Of a stretch of DNA of 64,000 nucleotides, positions 14,204 to 25,485 are shown in pieces (the first letter of the stretch is position 1; the number at the start of each line of letters is the position of its first letter). The position numbers and the translations under genes are program-made. A model generated the notes under the pieces. The model worked only from the letters and a program-made list of their open reading frames with translations, did no database searches and was not told where the DNA came from. The stretch covers positions 13,536,501 to 13,600,500 of the forward strand of contig OX638133.1 of NCBI GenBank assembly GCA_951804985.1. The letters are read 5' to 3'. This DNA is from Dryomyza anilis (taxonomy: Eukaryota > Arthropoda > Insecta > Diptera > Dryomyzidae).

Positions 14204-17200
14204 TGACCCCTCTACGACGCTCCGTTTAGAAGTTATGAAGGTTTTAAGAAAGTGAAAGAAAATTCGGATTGAAGACTTGATTTCTTTGGTCTCTATTTAT
14301 CGATTAAAATAATTCAAACGACAAATTAACTCTATAAACCCTAGCTATACATGTGCCAACTTTGACCCCTCTACGACGCTCCGTTTAGAAGTTATGAAGG
14401 TTTTAAGAAAGTGAAAGAAAATTCAGATTGAAGACTTGATTTCTTTGGTCTCTATTTATCGATTAAAATAATTCAATCGGCAAATTAACTCTATAAACCC
14501 TAGCTATACATGTGCCAACTTTGACCCCTCTACGACGCTTCGTTTAGAAGTTATGAAGGTTTTAAGAAAGTGAAAGAAAATTCAGATTGAAGACTTGATT
14601 TCTTTGGTCTCCATTTATCGATTAAAATAATTTAAACGACAAATTAACTCTATAAACCCTAGCTATAGATGTGCCAACTTTGACCCCTCTACGACGCTCC
14701 GTTTAGAAGTTATGAAGGTTTTAAGAAAGTGAAAGAAAATTCAGATTGAAGACTTGATTTCTCTGGTCTCCATTTATCGATTAAAATAATTTAAACGGCA
14801 AGTTAACCCCTCAACGACGCTCCGTTAAGAAGTTATGAAGGTATTAAGCAAGTTAAAGAAAATTCAGATTGAAGACTTGATTTCTTTGGTCTCCATTTAT
14901 CGATTAAATTAATTCAAACAACAAATTAACTCTATAAACCCTAGCTATAGATGTGCCAACTTGGACCCCTCTACGACGCTCCGTTTAGAAGTTATGAAGG
15001 TTTTAAGAAAGTGAAAGAAAATTCAGATTGAAGACTTGATTTCTTTGGTCTCTATTTATCGATTAAAATAATTCAAACGACAAATTAACTCTATAAACCC
15101 TAGCTATACATGTGCCAACTTTGACCCCTCTACGACGCTCCGTTTAGAAGTTATGAAGGTTTTAAGAAAGTGAAAGAAAATTCAGATTGAAGACTTGATT
15201 TCATGGTCTCTATTTATCGATTAAAATATTTCAAACGACAAATTAACTCTATAAACCCTAGCTATACATGTGCCAACTTTGACCCCTCTACGACGCTCCG
15301 TTTAGAAGTTATGAAGGTTTTAAGAAAGTGAAAGAAAATTCAGATTGAAGACTTGATTTTTCTGGTCTCCATTTATCGAATTAAATAATTTCAACGGCAA
15401 ATTAACTCTATAGAATCCGGCTATAAATGTGCCAACTTTGACCCCTCTACGACGCTCCGTTTAGAAGTTATAAAGGTTTTAAGAAAGTGAAAGAAAATTC
15501 AGATTGAAGACTTGATTTCTCTGGTCTTCATTTATCGAATTAAATAATTTAAACGGCAAATTAACTCTATAGAATCCGGCTATAAATGTGCCAACTTTGA
15601 CCCCTCTACGACGCTCCGTTTAGAAGTTATAAAGGTTTTAAGAAAGTGAAAGAAAATTCAGATTGAAGACTTGATTTCTTTGGTCTCTATTTATCGATTA
15701 AAATAATTCAATCGGCAAATTAACTCTATAAACCCTAGCTATACATGTGCCAACTTTGACCCCTCTACGACGCTCCGTTTAGAAGTTATGAAGGTTTTAA
15801 GAAAGTGAAAGAAAATTCAGATTAAAGACTTGATTTCTTTGGTCTCTATTTATCGATTAAAATAATTCAATCGGCAAATTAACTCTATAAACCCTAGCTA
15901 TACATGTGCCAACTTTGACCCCTCTACGACGCTCCGTTTAGAAGTTATGAAGGTTTTAAGAAAGTGAAAGAATATTTAGATTGTAGACTTGATTTCTCTG
16001 GTCTCCATTTATCGATTAAAATAATTTAAACGGCAAATTAACTCTATAAACCCTATATGCCAACTTTGACCCCTCTACGACGCTCCGTTTAGAAGTTATG
16101 AAGGTTTTAAGAAAGTGAAAGAAAATTCAGATTGAAGACTTGATTTCTTTGGTCTCTATTTATCGATTAAAATAATTTAAACGGCAAATTAACTCTATAA
16201 ACACTAGCTATACATGTGCCAACTTTGACCCCTCTACGACGCTCCGTTTAGAAGTTATGAAGGTTTTAAGAAAGTGAAAGAAAATTTAGATTGTAGACTT
16301 CATTTCTCTGGTCTCCATTTATCGATTAAAATAATTTAAACGGCAAATTAACTCTATAAACCCTATATGCCAAATTTGACCCCTCTACGACGCTCCGTTT
16401 AGAAGTTATGAAGGTTTTAAGAAAGTGAAAGAAAATTCAGATTGAAGACTTGATTTCTTTGGTCTCTATTTATCGATTAAAATAATTCAAACGACAAATT
16501 AACTCTATAAACCCTAGCTATACATGTGCCAACTTTGACCCCTCTACGACGCTCCGTTTAGAAGTTATGAAGGTTTTAAGAAAGTGAAAGAAAATTCAGA
16601 TTAAAGACTTGATTTCTTTGGTCTCTATTTATCGATTAAAATAATTCAAACGACAAATTAACTTTATAAACCCTTGCTATACATGTGCCAACTTTGACCC
16701 CTCTACGACGCTCCGTTTAGAAGTTATGAAGGTTTTAAGAAAGTGAAAGAAAATTTAGATTGTAGACTTGATTTCTCTGGTCTCCATTTATCGATTAAAA
16801 TAATTTAAACGGCAAATTAACTCTATAAACCCTATATGCCAACTTTGACCCCTCTACGACGCTCCGTTTAGAAGTTATGAAGGTTTTAAGAAAGTGAAAG
16901 AAAATTCAGATTGAAGACTTGATTTCTCTGGTCTCCATTTATCGATTAAAATAATTTAAACGGCAAGTTAACCCCTCTACGACGCTCCGTTAAGAAGTTA
17001 TGAAGGTATTAAGCAAGTTAAAGAAAATTCAGATTGAAGACTTGATTTCTTTGGTCTCCATTTATCGATTAAATTAATTCAAACAACAAATTAACTCTAT
17101 AAACCCTAGCTATAGATGTGCCAACTTGGACCCCTCTACGACGCTCCGTTTAGAAGTTATGAAGGTTTTAAGAAAGTGAAAGAAAATTCAGATTGAAGAC

Positions 17201-18090
17201 TTGATTTCTCTGGTCTTCATTTATCGATTAAAATAATTTAAACGGCAAATTAACTCTATAAACACTAGCTATACATGTGCCAACTTTGACCCCTCTACGA
17301 CGCTCCGTTTAGAAGTTATGAAGGTTTTAAGAAAGTGAAAGAAAATTCAGATTGAAGACTTGATTTATCTGGTCTCCATTTATCGATTAAAATAATTTAA
17401 ACGGCAAATTAACTCTATAAAATCCAGCTATAAATGTGCCAACTTTGACCCCTCTAGGACGCTCCGTTTAGAAGTTATGAAGGTTTTAAGAAAGTGAAAG
17501 AAAATTCAGATTGAAGACTTGATTTCTCTGGTCTCCATTTATCAATTTAAATAATTTAAACGGCAAATTAACTCTATAGAATCCAGCTACACATGTGCCA
17601 ACTTTGACCCCTCTACGACGCTCCGGTTAGTTATGAAGGTTTTAAGAAAGTGAAAGAAAATTCAGATTGAAGACTTGATTTATCTGGTCTCCATTTATCG
17701 ATTAAAATAATTTAAACGGCAAATTAACTCTATAAAATCCAGCTATAAATGTGCCAACTTTGACCCCTCTAGGACGCTCTGTTTAAAAGTTATGAAGGTT
17801 TTAAGAAAGTGAAAGAAAATTCAGATTGAAGACTTGATTTCTTTGGTCTCTATTTATCGATTAAAATAATTCTAACCACAAATTAACTCTACAAGCCCTA
17901 GCTATACACGTGCCAACTTTGACCCCTCTACGACGCTCCGTTTAGAAGTTATCAAGGTTTTAAGAAAGTGAACGAAAATTCAGATTGAAGACTTGATTTC
18001 TCTGGTCTCTATTTATTGATTAAAATAATTTAAACGACAAATGAACTCTGGAAAGTCCAGCTTCCCTTTAGAAGTTATGAAGGCTTTCAG
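14204..18090. repeat. Diverged edge of the satellite array
   Basis: Units here vary more than inside the array: changed boxes (GGACGCTC at 17,456 and 17,770, TTGGACCCC at 14,962 and 17,126), small deletions (15,203; 17,625) and a hybrid unit where AAGTTAACCCC replaces the usual junction. That hybrid occurs at 14,801 and 16,966, which shows a local duplication with a 2,165-bp offset. The last recognisable unit starts near 17,929, and a remnant GAAGTTATGAAGG is seen at about 18,070 before unique DNA begins. Confidence 0.85.
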
Positions 18091-18723
18091 TCGAAGTTCG
18101 GTTCATCTACTAATTTAGAATCTAAACGGCTGCTAGGTTTAGTAAAATCCCAAAACTATTTCATTACATTCGGCAATAAAATTGCATTTAATTTATGCAA
18201 CGTATCAAAATTAAAGCATCCGCTATCTAACGTTGACTCGTACTACTATCCACCGCATTTGTCCGGGTTTATATCTCTGTACGTATTTATTTCGATGTTG
18301 GTGTGGACATTTCCATGTATGAATGTGTGTGTTGTGTCTGTGTTTGTTAAACCCATTGATCATGTATTATTTATGACTGATTATCTGGCCCTGAAGGGTA
18401 TCGCATGCATTTATTATGCCTGAATTATTATGAGTCTAGAGCGTTTAAATGCGTTTGGTTGCACTAATGCAGCAGCCAAAAAAAAGCAATGATTGCCAAT
18501 GGAAAAAACTAAAAACCATTGTTATAAATTTTAAATTTACGAAAAAAAATATAACTACATTTTTTATATTATTAAAAAAAATAAATTACAATCAAATGAT
18601 AAAACAATCAGGGATAGCGCGGCAAAAAAAAAGTGGCAAAACTATTTCAACAACAATGCGTTTTCTAACCTTCAACCTGTTCGACGGATATGGATATCCA
18701 AACAACTCAGATATTGAAAGAAA
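18091..18723. other. Unique AT-rich flank of the satellite
   Basis: No repeat unit or coding signal is recognised. A short TG-rich patch lies near 18,320-18,350. A 100-codon open frame at 18,449-18,751 runs into the neighbouring MITE and is lysine-rich, so I do not call it a gene. Confidence 0.5.
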
Positions 18724-18910
18724 CACCCAGAAAAGAATACTATATAAATAATAGTCAATAGGATAAATTATTATTTTAATCGGAAAATACCATTAAAAGC
18801 TACAAAATACCATGACATTGCCATAGAGTTTATATGAAAAGATTTCTTTTTTTGTATACTATTAAATCAATAATTGTCCTATTGACTAATTTTAATGGGA
18901 TTCGAATTAG
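18724..18910 (+). mobile_element. CACCCAG-TIR MITE, copy truncated at its right end
   Basis: Starts with CACCCAGAAAAGAATAC and follows the family sequence (ATAGTCAATAGGATAAATTA, TACTATTAAATCAATAATTG, TTTTAATGGGATT) seen complete at 40,847 and 60,663, but loses the terminal TTTTTTTCTGGGTG. It is non-coding and short, so it would depend on a transposase encoded elsewhere. Confidence 0.75.
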
Positions 18911-19299
18911 TATCTTATGGAATGGTGTGCATGCATTTAAAATTTAGAAAATATTAATTTATATTTTTTGTTATATATGACTTTTATAGAGGGAAAAGAA
19001 AATTATTGAGCATATTGTTCACTTAAAAGTTCAACTATGATCTGCATCATTGGTTATTTTTTGGACAAATTAGAATCTTTGAGTCTTTTAGAATACCCAA
19101 CTACAAAAAAAGTCCAATGACGTAGCTGGGTTCTGGGAACATTAAAAAAAAGACTCATTCTATGAAATCGAGGTTCGAACATAAAGGGCAGATCATAAAA
19201 ATTTTAAAAATAAAGATAATTGAAAACTGGAAAAAAAGAAAATTCTCTTTTAGAATTTTGTAAAAATTTGATAGAAGACCAGATACCGTACAGAAATAG

Positions 19300-19465
19300 A
19301 ATTGAATTTTATGAACCGGAACCGTTGTTAAAAAATATTATGTCGAACCGGACTCAGTACCCATTTTATTTGCTTGGTTGGAATCAAAATCAGAATCGGA
19401 TCCGCTATTTTAAAAATCTTGAAACCAGATCCGGCAACGATTATCCAAAGGGTTTTAGTCCCTAG
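19300..19465 (+). mobile_element. Degenerate fragment of the hAT-like element
   Basis: Contains GAACCGGAACCGTTGTTAAA and ends with CCAAAGGGTTTTAGTCCCTA, which is the same as the internal block at about 26,425-26,444 of the hAT-like copy. No terminal repeats are recognisable, so this is a decayed internal piece. Confidence 0.6.
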
Positions 19466-19591
19466 TTAGAAGAATGTTTTTATATAGTACTGATTTTATT
19501 TTTCTTGTATATCTTACAAATTTATGTCGAGATTTACGATTTTATATTAAATCCCTAAAATTATAAAAAAAAAACATATCGAATGATAACT

Positions 19592-20492
19592 CAGTGCAGC
19601 AAAAGCCCATTTTTTTGGTGCCAGAGTTTTGGTAATTTTTTTAGAGTCCTTGAGAATCCAGAAGAAATTTCACCTAACAAACTTATGTCCTATCACGTCA
19701 GGTTTACGAGATATAGTATCATAAAAGTCCTAAAGTGACCGCAATATTATTATTAAGGATCAATCTACATAATCGACTAATATCATACGGAAAAAATTTG
19801 TAGCATAAAATAACATAAAATGTGACCAAATATGTCAAAGTCGTACGAGCTATAGTTTCTCTAATACTGAGCACTGCAAAGTATTTATTTATTTTAAAAT
19901 GTACTACAGAAAAGTTCCTTAGGTGAATGCCAACATTTGGTTTTCAAACGAGAAATCCATATCTAATACCGTTTTCCAGAAATGTTCTATGGAAATTAAG
20001 GATTTACCAGATATTTGGGGGTCAATACCTTGAAATCCTGAAATACTTTGCAGTGCTCAGTATTAGAGAAACTGTAGCTCATACGGCTTTGAAATATTTG
20101 GCCACTGTTTATGTTTTTTATGCTGAATATTTTTTCCATCGACAATAAGATACATTTGTCACTCCTTAATATGAAATTAGTCGATTATCTAGATTGATCC
20201 TTTGAAAATCATTAATATTGATATTAAAAGGATGAAATAGAAATTTAATATGTACTACAGATATGAAGCATTGAATAGTGTCTACATTTTGTTCTCAAAC
20301 AACAAATCCTTAACTTCCATAGTTTTCTCAATAAATCAACGGTAATATTGTGGTCACTTTAGGAGCTTTATGGTGACATATCTCGTAAACCCGACGTGAT
20401 GGAACATAATTTTGTTAGGTAAAATTTCGTCAGATTACTCAAGGGTTCTAAAAAATTGTCAAATCACCGTCACTAAATTTAGTGTCGCACTG
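19592..20492. mobile_element. ~0.9-kb long-inverted-repeat (fold-back-like) element
   Basis: Two arms are imperfect reverse complements. The outer arm 19,592-19,745 matches 20,345-20,492 (shared pieces such as CCTAACAAA, GGTTTACGAGATAT, CCTAAAGTGACC). The inner arm 19,742-19,895 matches 20,036-20,200 (shared GGATCAATCTA, ATAATCGACTAAT, AGTTTCTCTAATACTGAGCA). Ends are CAGTGC(A/G) on the left and GCACTG on the right. A direct repeat also links about 19,899-19,957 with 20,250-20,308. The CAGTGC end recalls Tc1-like termini but no clean TA duplication is visible. The only open frame (19,927-20,148) spans arm and loop and is not like a transposase, so this is a non-autonomous element. Confidence 0.7.
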
Positions 20493-20583
20493 TGTAATTA
20501 GACAATTCCCAAATACAAATAATATTTGTTATAAATCGAATTTTAAATCGAATTTAAAATAACTTTAAACCTATTTTTTATAA

Positions 20584-20907
20584 ATAATAATAATAACAAT
20601 AATAATGATAGTTTGGCACTACAGTCCTATTAGAACTTCGGCCGAGCTCTCTCACCATTTTGAGCTGTGCGTGTTATATTTGTACTCAAAGTGGTGGGAC
20701 CTACAGTTTATTGCCGAATCCGAACGGCGGGTGAGAGCTTTTCATAGGCAATGTTTTACTCTCGTAGGTTTGCCATTTACTGCCGAGAGGTAGCGCGGTA
20801 TAGAAAAACGTTTCTATGAAAAGATGTTGTTAGCCCCAGTCCAGACTTGAACCGGGGACCTTTCGACTCGCAGTCCAACGCACTAACCACTGAGCTACCG
20901 CGGCTAC
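20584..20907 (-). mobile_element. tRNA-derived SINE, full-length copy 1
   Basis: Read on the minus strand it begins GTAGCCGCGGTAGCTCAGTGG, has an A box TAGCTCAGTGG and a B-box-like GGTTCAAGTC, then a tRNA-unrelated body (ATGAAAAGCTCTCACC, ACTGTAGGTCCCACCACTTT) and an (ATT)n tail. Flanks carry the direct repeat TTTTTATAA (20,575-20,583 and 20,908-20,916), a target-site duplication. The same sequence occurs at 29,761, 53,053 and 63,826. SINEs of this kind are transcribed by RNA polymerase III and mobilised by a partner LINE. Confidence 0.9.
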
Positions 20908-20916
20908 TTTTTATAA

Positions 20917-21222
20917 TTAAGTATAGGGAATACAAGAAATTACAAAATTAATGAAACAAAAAAAAAAAAACAATAATATTCGTTGAAGAAAACATTTTTT
21001 TTTTCTTTATATTCTACGAACTTAGTTGGAACGTTAAAATATGTTCAGGATTTCCTCATTAAATAGGGTTTCGTTTGAATAATTGGCATACTGTATGACC
21101 CATACAAACTTGTTTTATATATTTTAATTTGTCAAAATTATTAGTGTTTGAATTAAGTATTGTTCAATTTATAAACAGATATTGGATATATATTGGAATA
21201 TTTTGTATTTCGGTGAAGGGGG
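20917..21222. other. AT-rich stretch without recognised features
   Basis: Low-complexity A and T runs with no repeat copy, RNA gene or coding signal that I can support. Confidence 0.5.
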
Positions 21223-21230
21223 GTCAGAAC

Positions 21231-22023
21231 TAGAGATGGGAGCGTGACGTGCTTTTTTCGTGTCTCGCCCGAAAATCTGAGTTCGTGCGTGCAAATCTCC
21301 GTGCGTGCTAGTTGCTGTCGTGCCCGTACCTCCAAAATCTGACACGCGCCCATTAAAGTTTTTTTTTTAAGTTTCTACCCCAATTTAAAAAACAAACCTT
21401 ACTTCCTGCTTCAGAAAATAAAAATTACGTGGTATTTTAACCTTTTGTTAAAAATCTGTTGTTTTAGTTTTACTTATGGATTTAAGAGAATAAAAGAGTA
21501 TCAAACTTAATTTTTGAATTATTTATTACAGGGACTGAAACCTGGAACCCGAACCGATATTCCAGGTTCCGGTTCTGGTTCGGGTTCCAAGATTTTTAAA
21601 ATTCCGATTCCGGTTTCAACCAACAAATTAAATGGGTTTTGATTCCGGTTCCATACATTTTTAATATCGGTTCCGATTCCGGTTCTGACAGGGTCTATAA
21701 TATCTGTTCCGGTTCTATTTTTAAATAGCGGTACCGATTTCAACCAGAAAAAAATATATATGTTCCGATTCCAGTTCCGGTTCAACACATTTTTAATAAC
21801 GATTCCGGTTCCACAAATCTAAACGGTTCCGGTATTATTTTTCACGTTTCGCTTGCTTTTTCATGTTTTTCCGTGCTTTTTTCGCGTTTTGTCGTGTTTT
21901 TCCATGTTTCTTCATGTCTTTTAAAATCCCGTGTTTTATCGTGCATCTTGTGCGTACCTGTAAATTTTCTCGTCGGGCTCGTGCGTGTCCGTGTCATCAA
22001 AAACAGGCACGCACCCATCTCTA
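21231..22023. mobile_element. Complete non-autonomous hAT-like transposon (793 bp)
   Basis: Ends are inverted repeats: left TAGAGATGGGAGCGTG, right (reverse complement) TAGAGATGGGTGCGTG. Flanks are the 8-bp direct repeat GTCAGAAC (21,223-21,230) and GCCAGAAC (22,024-22,031), one mismatch. TAGAGATGGG-type ends with an 8-bp duplication are the hAT signature. There is no transposase. The interior has two subterminal repeat arrays: GGTTCCGGTTC-type motifs from about 21,540 to 21,830, and CGTGTTTTTC-type motifs from about 21,845 to 21,960. Such subterminal repeats often bind transposase in hAT elements; that role is inferred here. Open frames inside (for example 21,519-21,788 minus) merely translate the GGTTCC repeats. 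Confidence 0.88.
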
Positions 22024-22031
22024 GCCAGAAC

Positions 22032-24139
22032 CCCTACAACCCTGGCTACATCATATAGCGATTCTGGTTTTTCTGTATTTGTGTATTCAACAGATTGACT
22101 TAGATACAGAAGGAGCAGGAAGGACAAAATAATATTTAATTATTGTGTACATACCATCCACGTCTCTTTTAGGAGGAAGGGTACATTTAAAGAACACTTT
22201 CATATTTAGTATACACAGACGGAAAAAAATAATAGATTTAAATAAAAACACTAAAAGTGAAAAAGTGCCGAAAAGTATTTAAATATATTACTTTTTTCTC
22301 TCGGTGTAGAAATATAAAAACCGATTAATCGATTTAATCCACACTGAACTCGTAAACTTTGGTAGTACTACAAGTTTTGTATCGCTGTCTGTCTCTCCCT
22401 CTCTGTCGACTATCTGTCGGTGTCGATGCAGAATGTCGAAATGTCTGTTGGTTGGATTGTCTTTATGTTACTTTTTTGGTACGTGCAAACTAAACAAATT
22501 TGTGAGCTGAAGTGAATTTTTACGTAGGCATCGCATCACATCACATCGCAGCAGCTTCATCGCATCTATCCCAAGGAGAAAGTAAAAGTTGAACGAAACT
22601 TATTTGCGCACCAAGCAGTCGAAAAGAAGTGGGCGGACAGTCGGTCGGTCGGTAGGTAGGTCGATCGTTCTTGTTTTCAACGTCTTGTTTCTTGTTGTTG
22701 ACCTTAAAATAAAAATTCGAACATTTGCACGAATCAAATAAAAGTGAGGCTGCGTCTGTCTGTCTGTCTGTTTGTTTGTCTCCATCTGCAACAGCGATTC
22801 GTGCTCGAGTGCGCGGTCGGCACACGGCAAAAGTTAAATACATTTAATGTCAGTTGCTCTGCCAAAGGATCAAGGTTACGGTTGCCTGCCCTTTTCGCCT
22901 TGCTGCTGCTGTCTCATGGGTCTTCGACGTTTAATGCGATAATCATTTGACATTTGAAAGGCAAAACTTTTCCTTTTTTAGGCAACAAATTATAATACGA
23001 AAAAAAAAAACAACCCACAGAGAATTTGTTTAAATTTGTCGCGTAACTTTATTTCACAGTTTTAATTTTCATGTCAAAAACTAACAAGAAAACTGTCCTT
23101 CACACATAACAAAAAGGCGCCTGCATCACGCAACACACTTCAAGGACTCTCGCATCCTTCGGCACAATGTACAGCAGCAGCAGTGGCAGCAGCGGAATCA
23201 GAATCAGCATCGTGACAGCATTTGGAGTGCGCAACAAGAATTCACAGGTCGTCCTGCATTCAGAGTGTGTGTTGCGTAAGGAAAGTAAAACATTTTCGGC
23301 GCCAACTTGAAATCGCACTTCCTGTGCTTCTTCTTCTTTTGCTGCTGCTGCTGCTTATTCGTTATTTTACAACTTGTACGTGCGAATTGGATATTCTTTC
23401 TTTTTCCTTATTATTCCTCCATTGCTGTCTTGTTATAAAAACATTTTGTGTATTTTGTTTGAGTATTTTTCCAATTAAATTCAAAAATATGAGTTATTCA
23501 AGTACAAATGCTTTTCATATTGATGATGATGATGTTGGTGTGGGAAATACTGGAGATATTGCACTGATTAAAGAACAATATTTAATTTATATATGATATT
23601 TGTTAGGGCGTTGAAAAATTATAGTAAAAGATAAAGTTAATAAAAAAACATAATATTTTTATAATTTTAATTGAATGACAAAATAATAATACTTTTACAA
23701 CAGTTTTAAATTAGCCAGTAATATTTCAAAAATACACCAAAATGATTTTTTATTTATACCTAGAATAGCTCTGAACCATATAAATACTGCAAGCAAACAT
23801 TTTGTAAATCGTCTCAAAGTCAGCAAACTTAGACTTATCTATGATGCTTAGTTTTCGATTTATTTAAACGTTAAGTTCTCTTTCCATTGACCGGTTTGTA
23901 TCTCATATAATATAGGTTTGTATCTCCTATAGCAAATGAAAAATACTTTTACAAAGAAAAACTATGAAAAATTCAAAAATGTATTACACAAATTTGTAAA
24001 AAGAATCTTCCTGTCAAAGTCAGAAAAATGAACGCAAACTTTGGCCTAAATCTTATTTTCCGAGATACTCAATTACTAAGTTAAAAAACCAATAGTTCAT
24101 CATTACGTTTATCAATTTAAATATTTTATGCAGCAAATT
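22032..24139. other. Apparently single-copy non-coding region
   Basis: The part 22,300-23,350 is richer in G+C and not repeated elsewhere in the window. It has a (GTCT)n run at about 22,757-22,780, a (GGTC/GGTA)n patch at 22,640-22,665 and GCAGCAGCAG/GCTGCTGCT runs at about 23,172 and 23,340. Several 60-124 codon frames exist on both strands, but they overlap each other, are built on these simple repeats and show no domain. It could be a regulatory or untranslated region. From 23,600 to 24,139 the DNA is plain AT-rich. Confidence 0.45.
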
Positions 24140-24310
24140 CATATAAAACTCTTGATCAGTCTGTCTGTTCGTCTGCTTATTCCAGCATCACGTTTAAACC
24201 GTTGAACTCAAATTTTTCACCAGGATACTATGGAGTGTGACATGGACTATATGTGGGCGGGATTAAATCAAAGAGGCATGACAAAACGACATAACTCGTC
24301 ATTTCCAACA
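24140..24310 (+). mobile_element. Possible degenerate mini-me-type fragment
   Basis: Contains CTCTTGATCAGTCTGTCTGT and a GTGGGCGGGATT block, resembling the CTTGATCAGCAT plus (GTCY)n core of the better copies nearby. No ends are visible. Confidence 0.4.
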
Positions 24311-24319
24311 GCTAAGAAT

Positions 24320-24655
24320 ATGAAACAAAAAACTTAAATAAAAATAAAAAAAATATATAAAAAAAACTCTAAAACAAAAACAAAAAACAAACATTAAAAC
24401 AAGAGCACAGAACAAAAGGAAAACCAAAAAACAACAACAAAATCAAAAGCGAAAACACATAAGCACAAACACAAAATCAAAAACACAATAAAAAATATAT
24501 ATACAAGAAAAAAAAAACAAACTTACAAAAGAAACTCGCAAAAGCAAAAAACACAAAAACAAAAATCTTGAAAAAAAAATCTAGAAAACATAAAAACAAA
24601 AGAACAAAAGCAAAACCACAAAATAATAACAAAAACAAAAACACAATATGTGTTA
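24320..24655. repeat. A-rich cryptically simple tract (AAAAC/AAACAAA type)
   Basis: About 330 bp made of A runs broken by single C, G or T, with almost no T-rich counterpart, so it is strongly strand-asymmetric. Frames that cross it (for example 24,477-24,689 minus) are only Phe/Leu/Val translations of the tract. Confidence 0.8.
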
Positions 24656-24659
24656 TTAT

Positions 24660-25236
24660 GTCTAAGCCGACTATAAATACCCTACACATATGTGTGGTTA
24701 CCAGTCAAAGTGGTATATAGGTCACAAGGGTATACGAATCCTGAAAATAACTACAAACTTTCAATCGCTGAAGAATTTCCATTCATTTGATACCCATATT
24801 TAAAAATGGGTAGGTGTACCGAATTTCTATTTTTTTTTTTTTTGTAACCACAAGTCGTTTCGCCGGAAAACATTATTTTCATGTATTTGAGCATGAGTCA
24901 ATATTTATTTGACCAAAAAAAGTTTACCTAAGCACGTATACAGTAATATTGATCTGTAGATATTCATTTTATATGAGGTATTTGAACATAAGTGGTCGGT
25001 TCTCAGGTCACAATGAACCGATCATGCCAATTTTCTTGTTCAGCAACTTAGATATATAAGTAATCTAAATCTAAAGTTTCATTGTTCTATCTCTTCTACT
25101 TTTTCTGTAATCGTGATTTCAACAGACAGACAGAGGGACAGACGGACGGACGGACGGACAGACAGACGGACAGACGGACAGAAGGACATCGTATGACTGA
25201 GGAGGTCATGCTGATCAAGAATATATATACTTTTCC
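24660..25236 (-). mobile_element. mini-me-type dipteran element, copy 1
   Basis: On the minus strand it shows, in order, ATATATATTCTTGATCAGCA, GACCTCC, a (GTCY)n block (25,123-25,187), TTGAAATCACGATTACAGAA, ACCGACCACTTATGTTCAAA-like sequence, GGTACACCTACCC, and finally CACATATGTGTAGGGTATTT followed by part of a TAGTCGG palindrome. The combination of (TA)n and (GTCY)n proto-microsatellites around a conserved core matches mini-me elements of flies. Non-coding. Confidence 0.8.
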
Positions 25237-25484
25237 ATACCGGATTATAACATTTTTCAAGTTTTTAGTTATATGGGAGGTGCCACGCCCATTTGTCCAA
25301 TCACGCCCATACTCTACATAGCAATGAAAATTATAAATAAGATCCTTTGCTTCGATTTTTACAACTCTGCTCTTAGTAGGACAGGGTTATATCATTTTTA
25401 AAATTTTTAGTTATATAGGAGGTGTTACGCCTCTTACCCTATCCTGCCTACATTTTCAAATATATAAACAACCACAATATACAC
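25237..25484 (-). repeat. Extension module with ~140-bp internal duplication
   Basis: Two imperfect direct copies of TTTTTAGTTATATGGGAGGTG (20-base core TTTTTAGTTATATRGGAGGT) followed by a CACGCCC/TACGCCTC block, about 140 bp apart (25,261 and 25,405). It adjoins the mini-me copy and probably belongs to a longer version of that element. Confidence 0.5.
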
Positions 25485-25485
25485 C

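Larger units (their letters stand above)
1..18090. repeat. ~159-bp satellite DNA array (about 115 units)
   Basis: The whole interval is a head-to-tail tandem repeat. Successive occurrences of the box GACCCCTCTACGACGCTCCG are mostly 159 bp apart (for example unit starts at 262, 421, 580). Three other lengths recur: 151 bp, which lacks 8 bp of the segment AGCTATACATG (unit 580-730); about 102 bp, which lacks the whole AT-rich second half (units at 1 and 1,518); and about 138 bp (unit 1,620). The first ~60 bp of each unit is nearly invariant, while the second half (ATCGATTAAAATAATT... to GTGCCAAC) carries most substitutions. Both strands are full of stops and no long open frame exists. The unit length is close to a nucleosome plus linker, as in many centromeric or pericentromeric satellites; that role is inference. 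The array continues past the left edge and decays into unique DNA at about 18,050-18,090. Confidence 0.98.

Noticed and set aside
1..18090. CRISPR-like or gene-array explanation for the regular repeats
   Set aside because: Units are contiguous 159-bp satellites with no unique spacers and no coding content; the context is eukaryotic.
18449..18751. 100-codon open frame on the plus strand
   Set aside because: Lysine/asparagine-rich chance frame in AT-rich DNA that ends inside a MITE.
20827..20907. True tRNA gene on the minus strand (also at 29,985-30,065, 53,281-53,362 and 63,826-63,900 plus)
   Set aside because: A and B boxes are present, but the anticodon stem is imperfect and each head is always followed by the same ~200-bp body and (ATT)n tail with target duplications, so these are SINE heads.
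23222..23596. 124-codon plus-strand frame with a poly-Leu run
   Set aside because: The Leu run translates a CTTCTTCTT/CTGCTGCTG simple repeat, and the hydrophobic rest has no signature.
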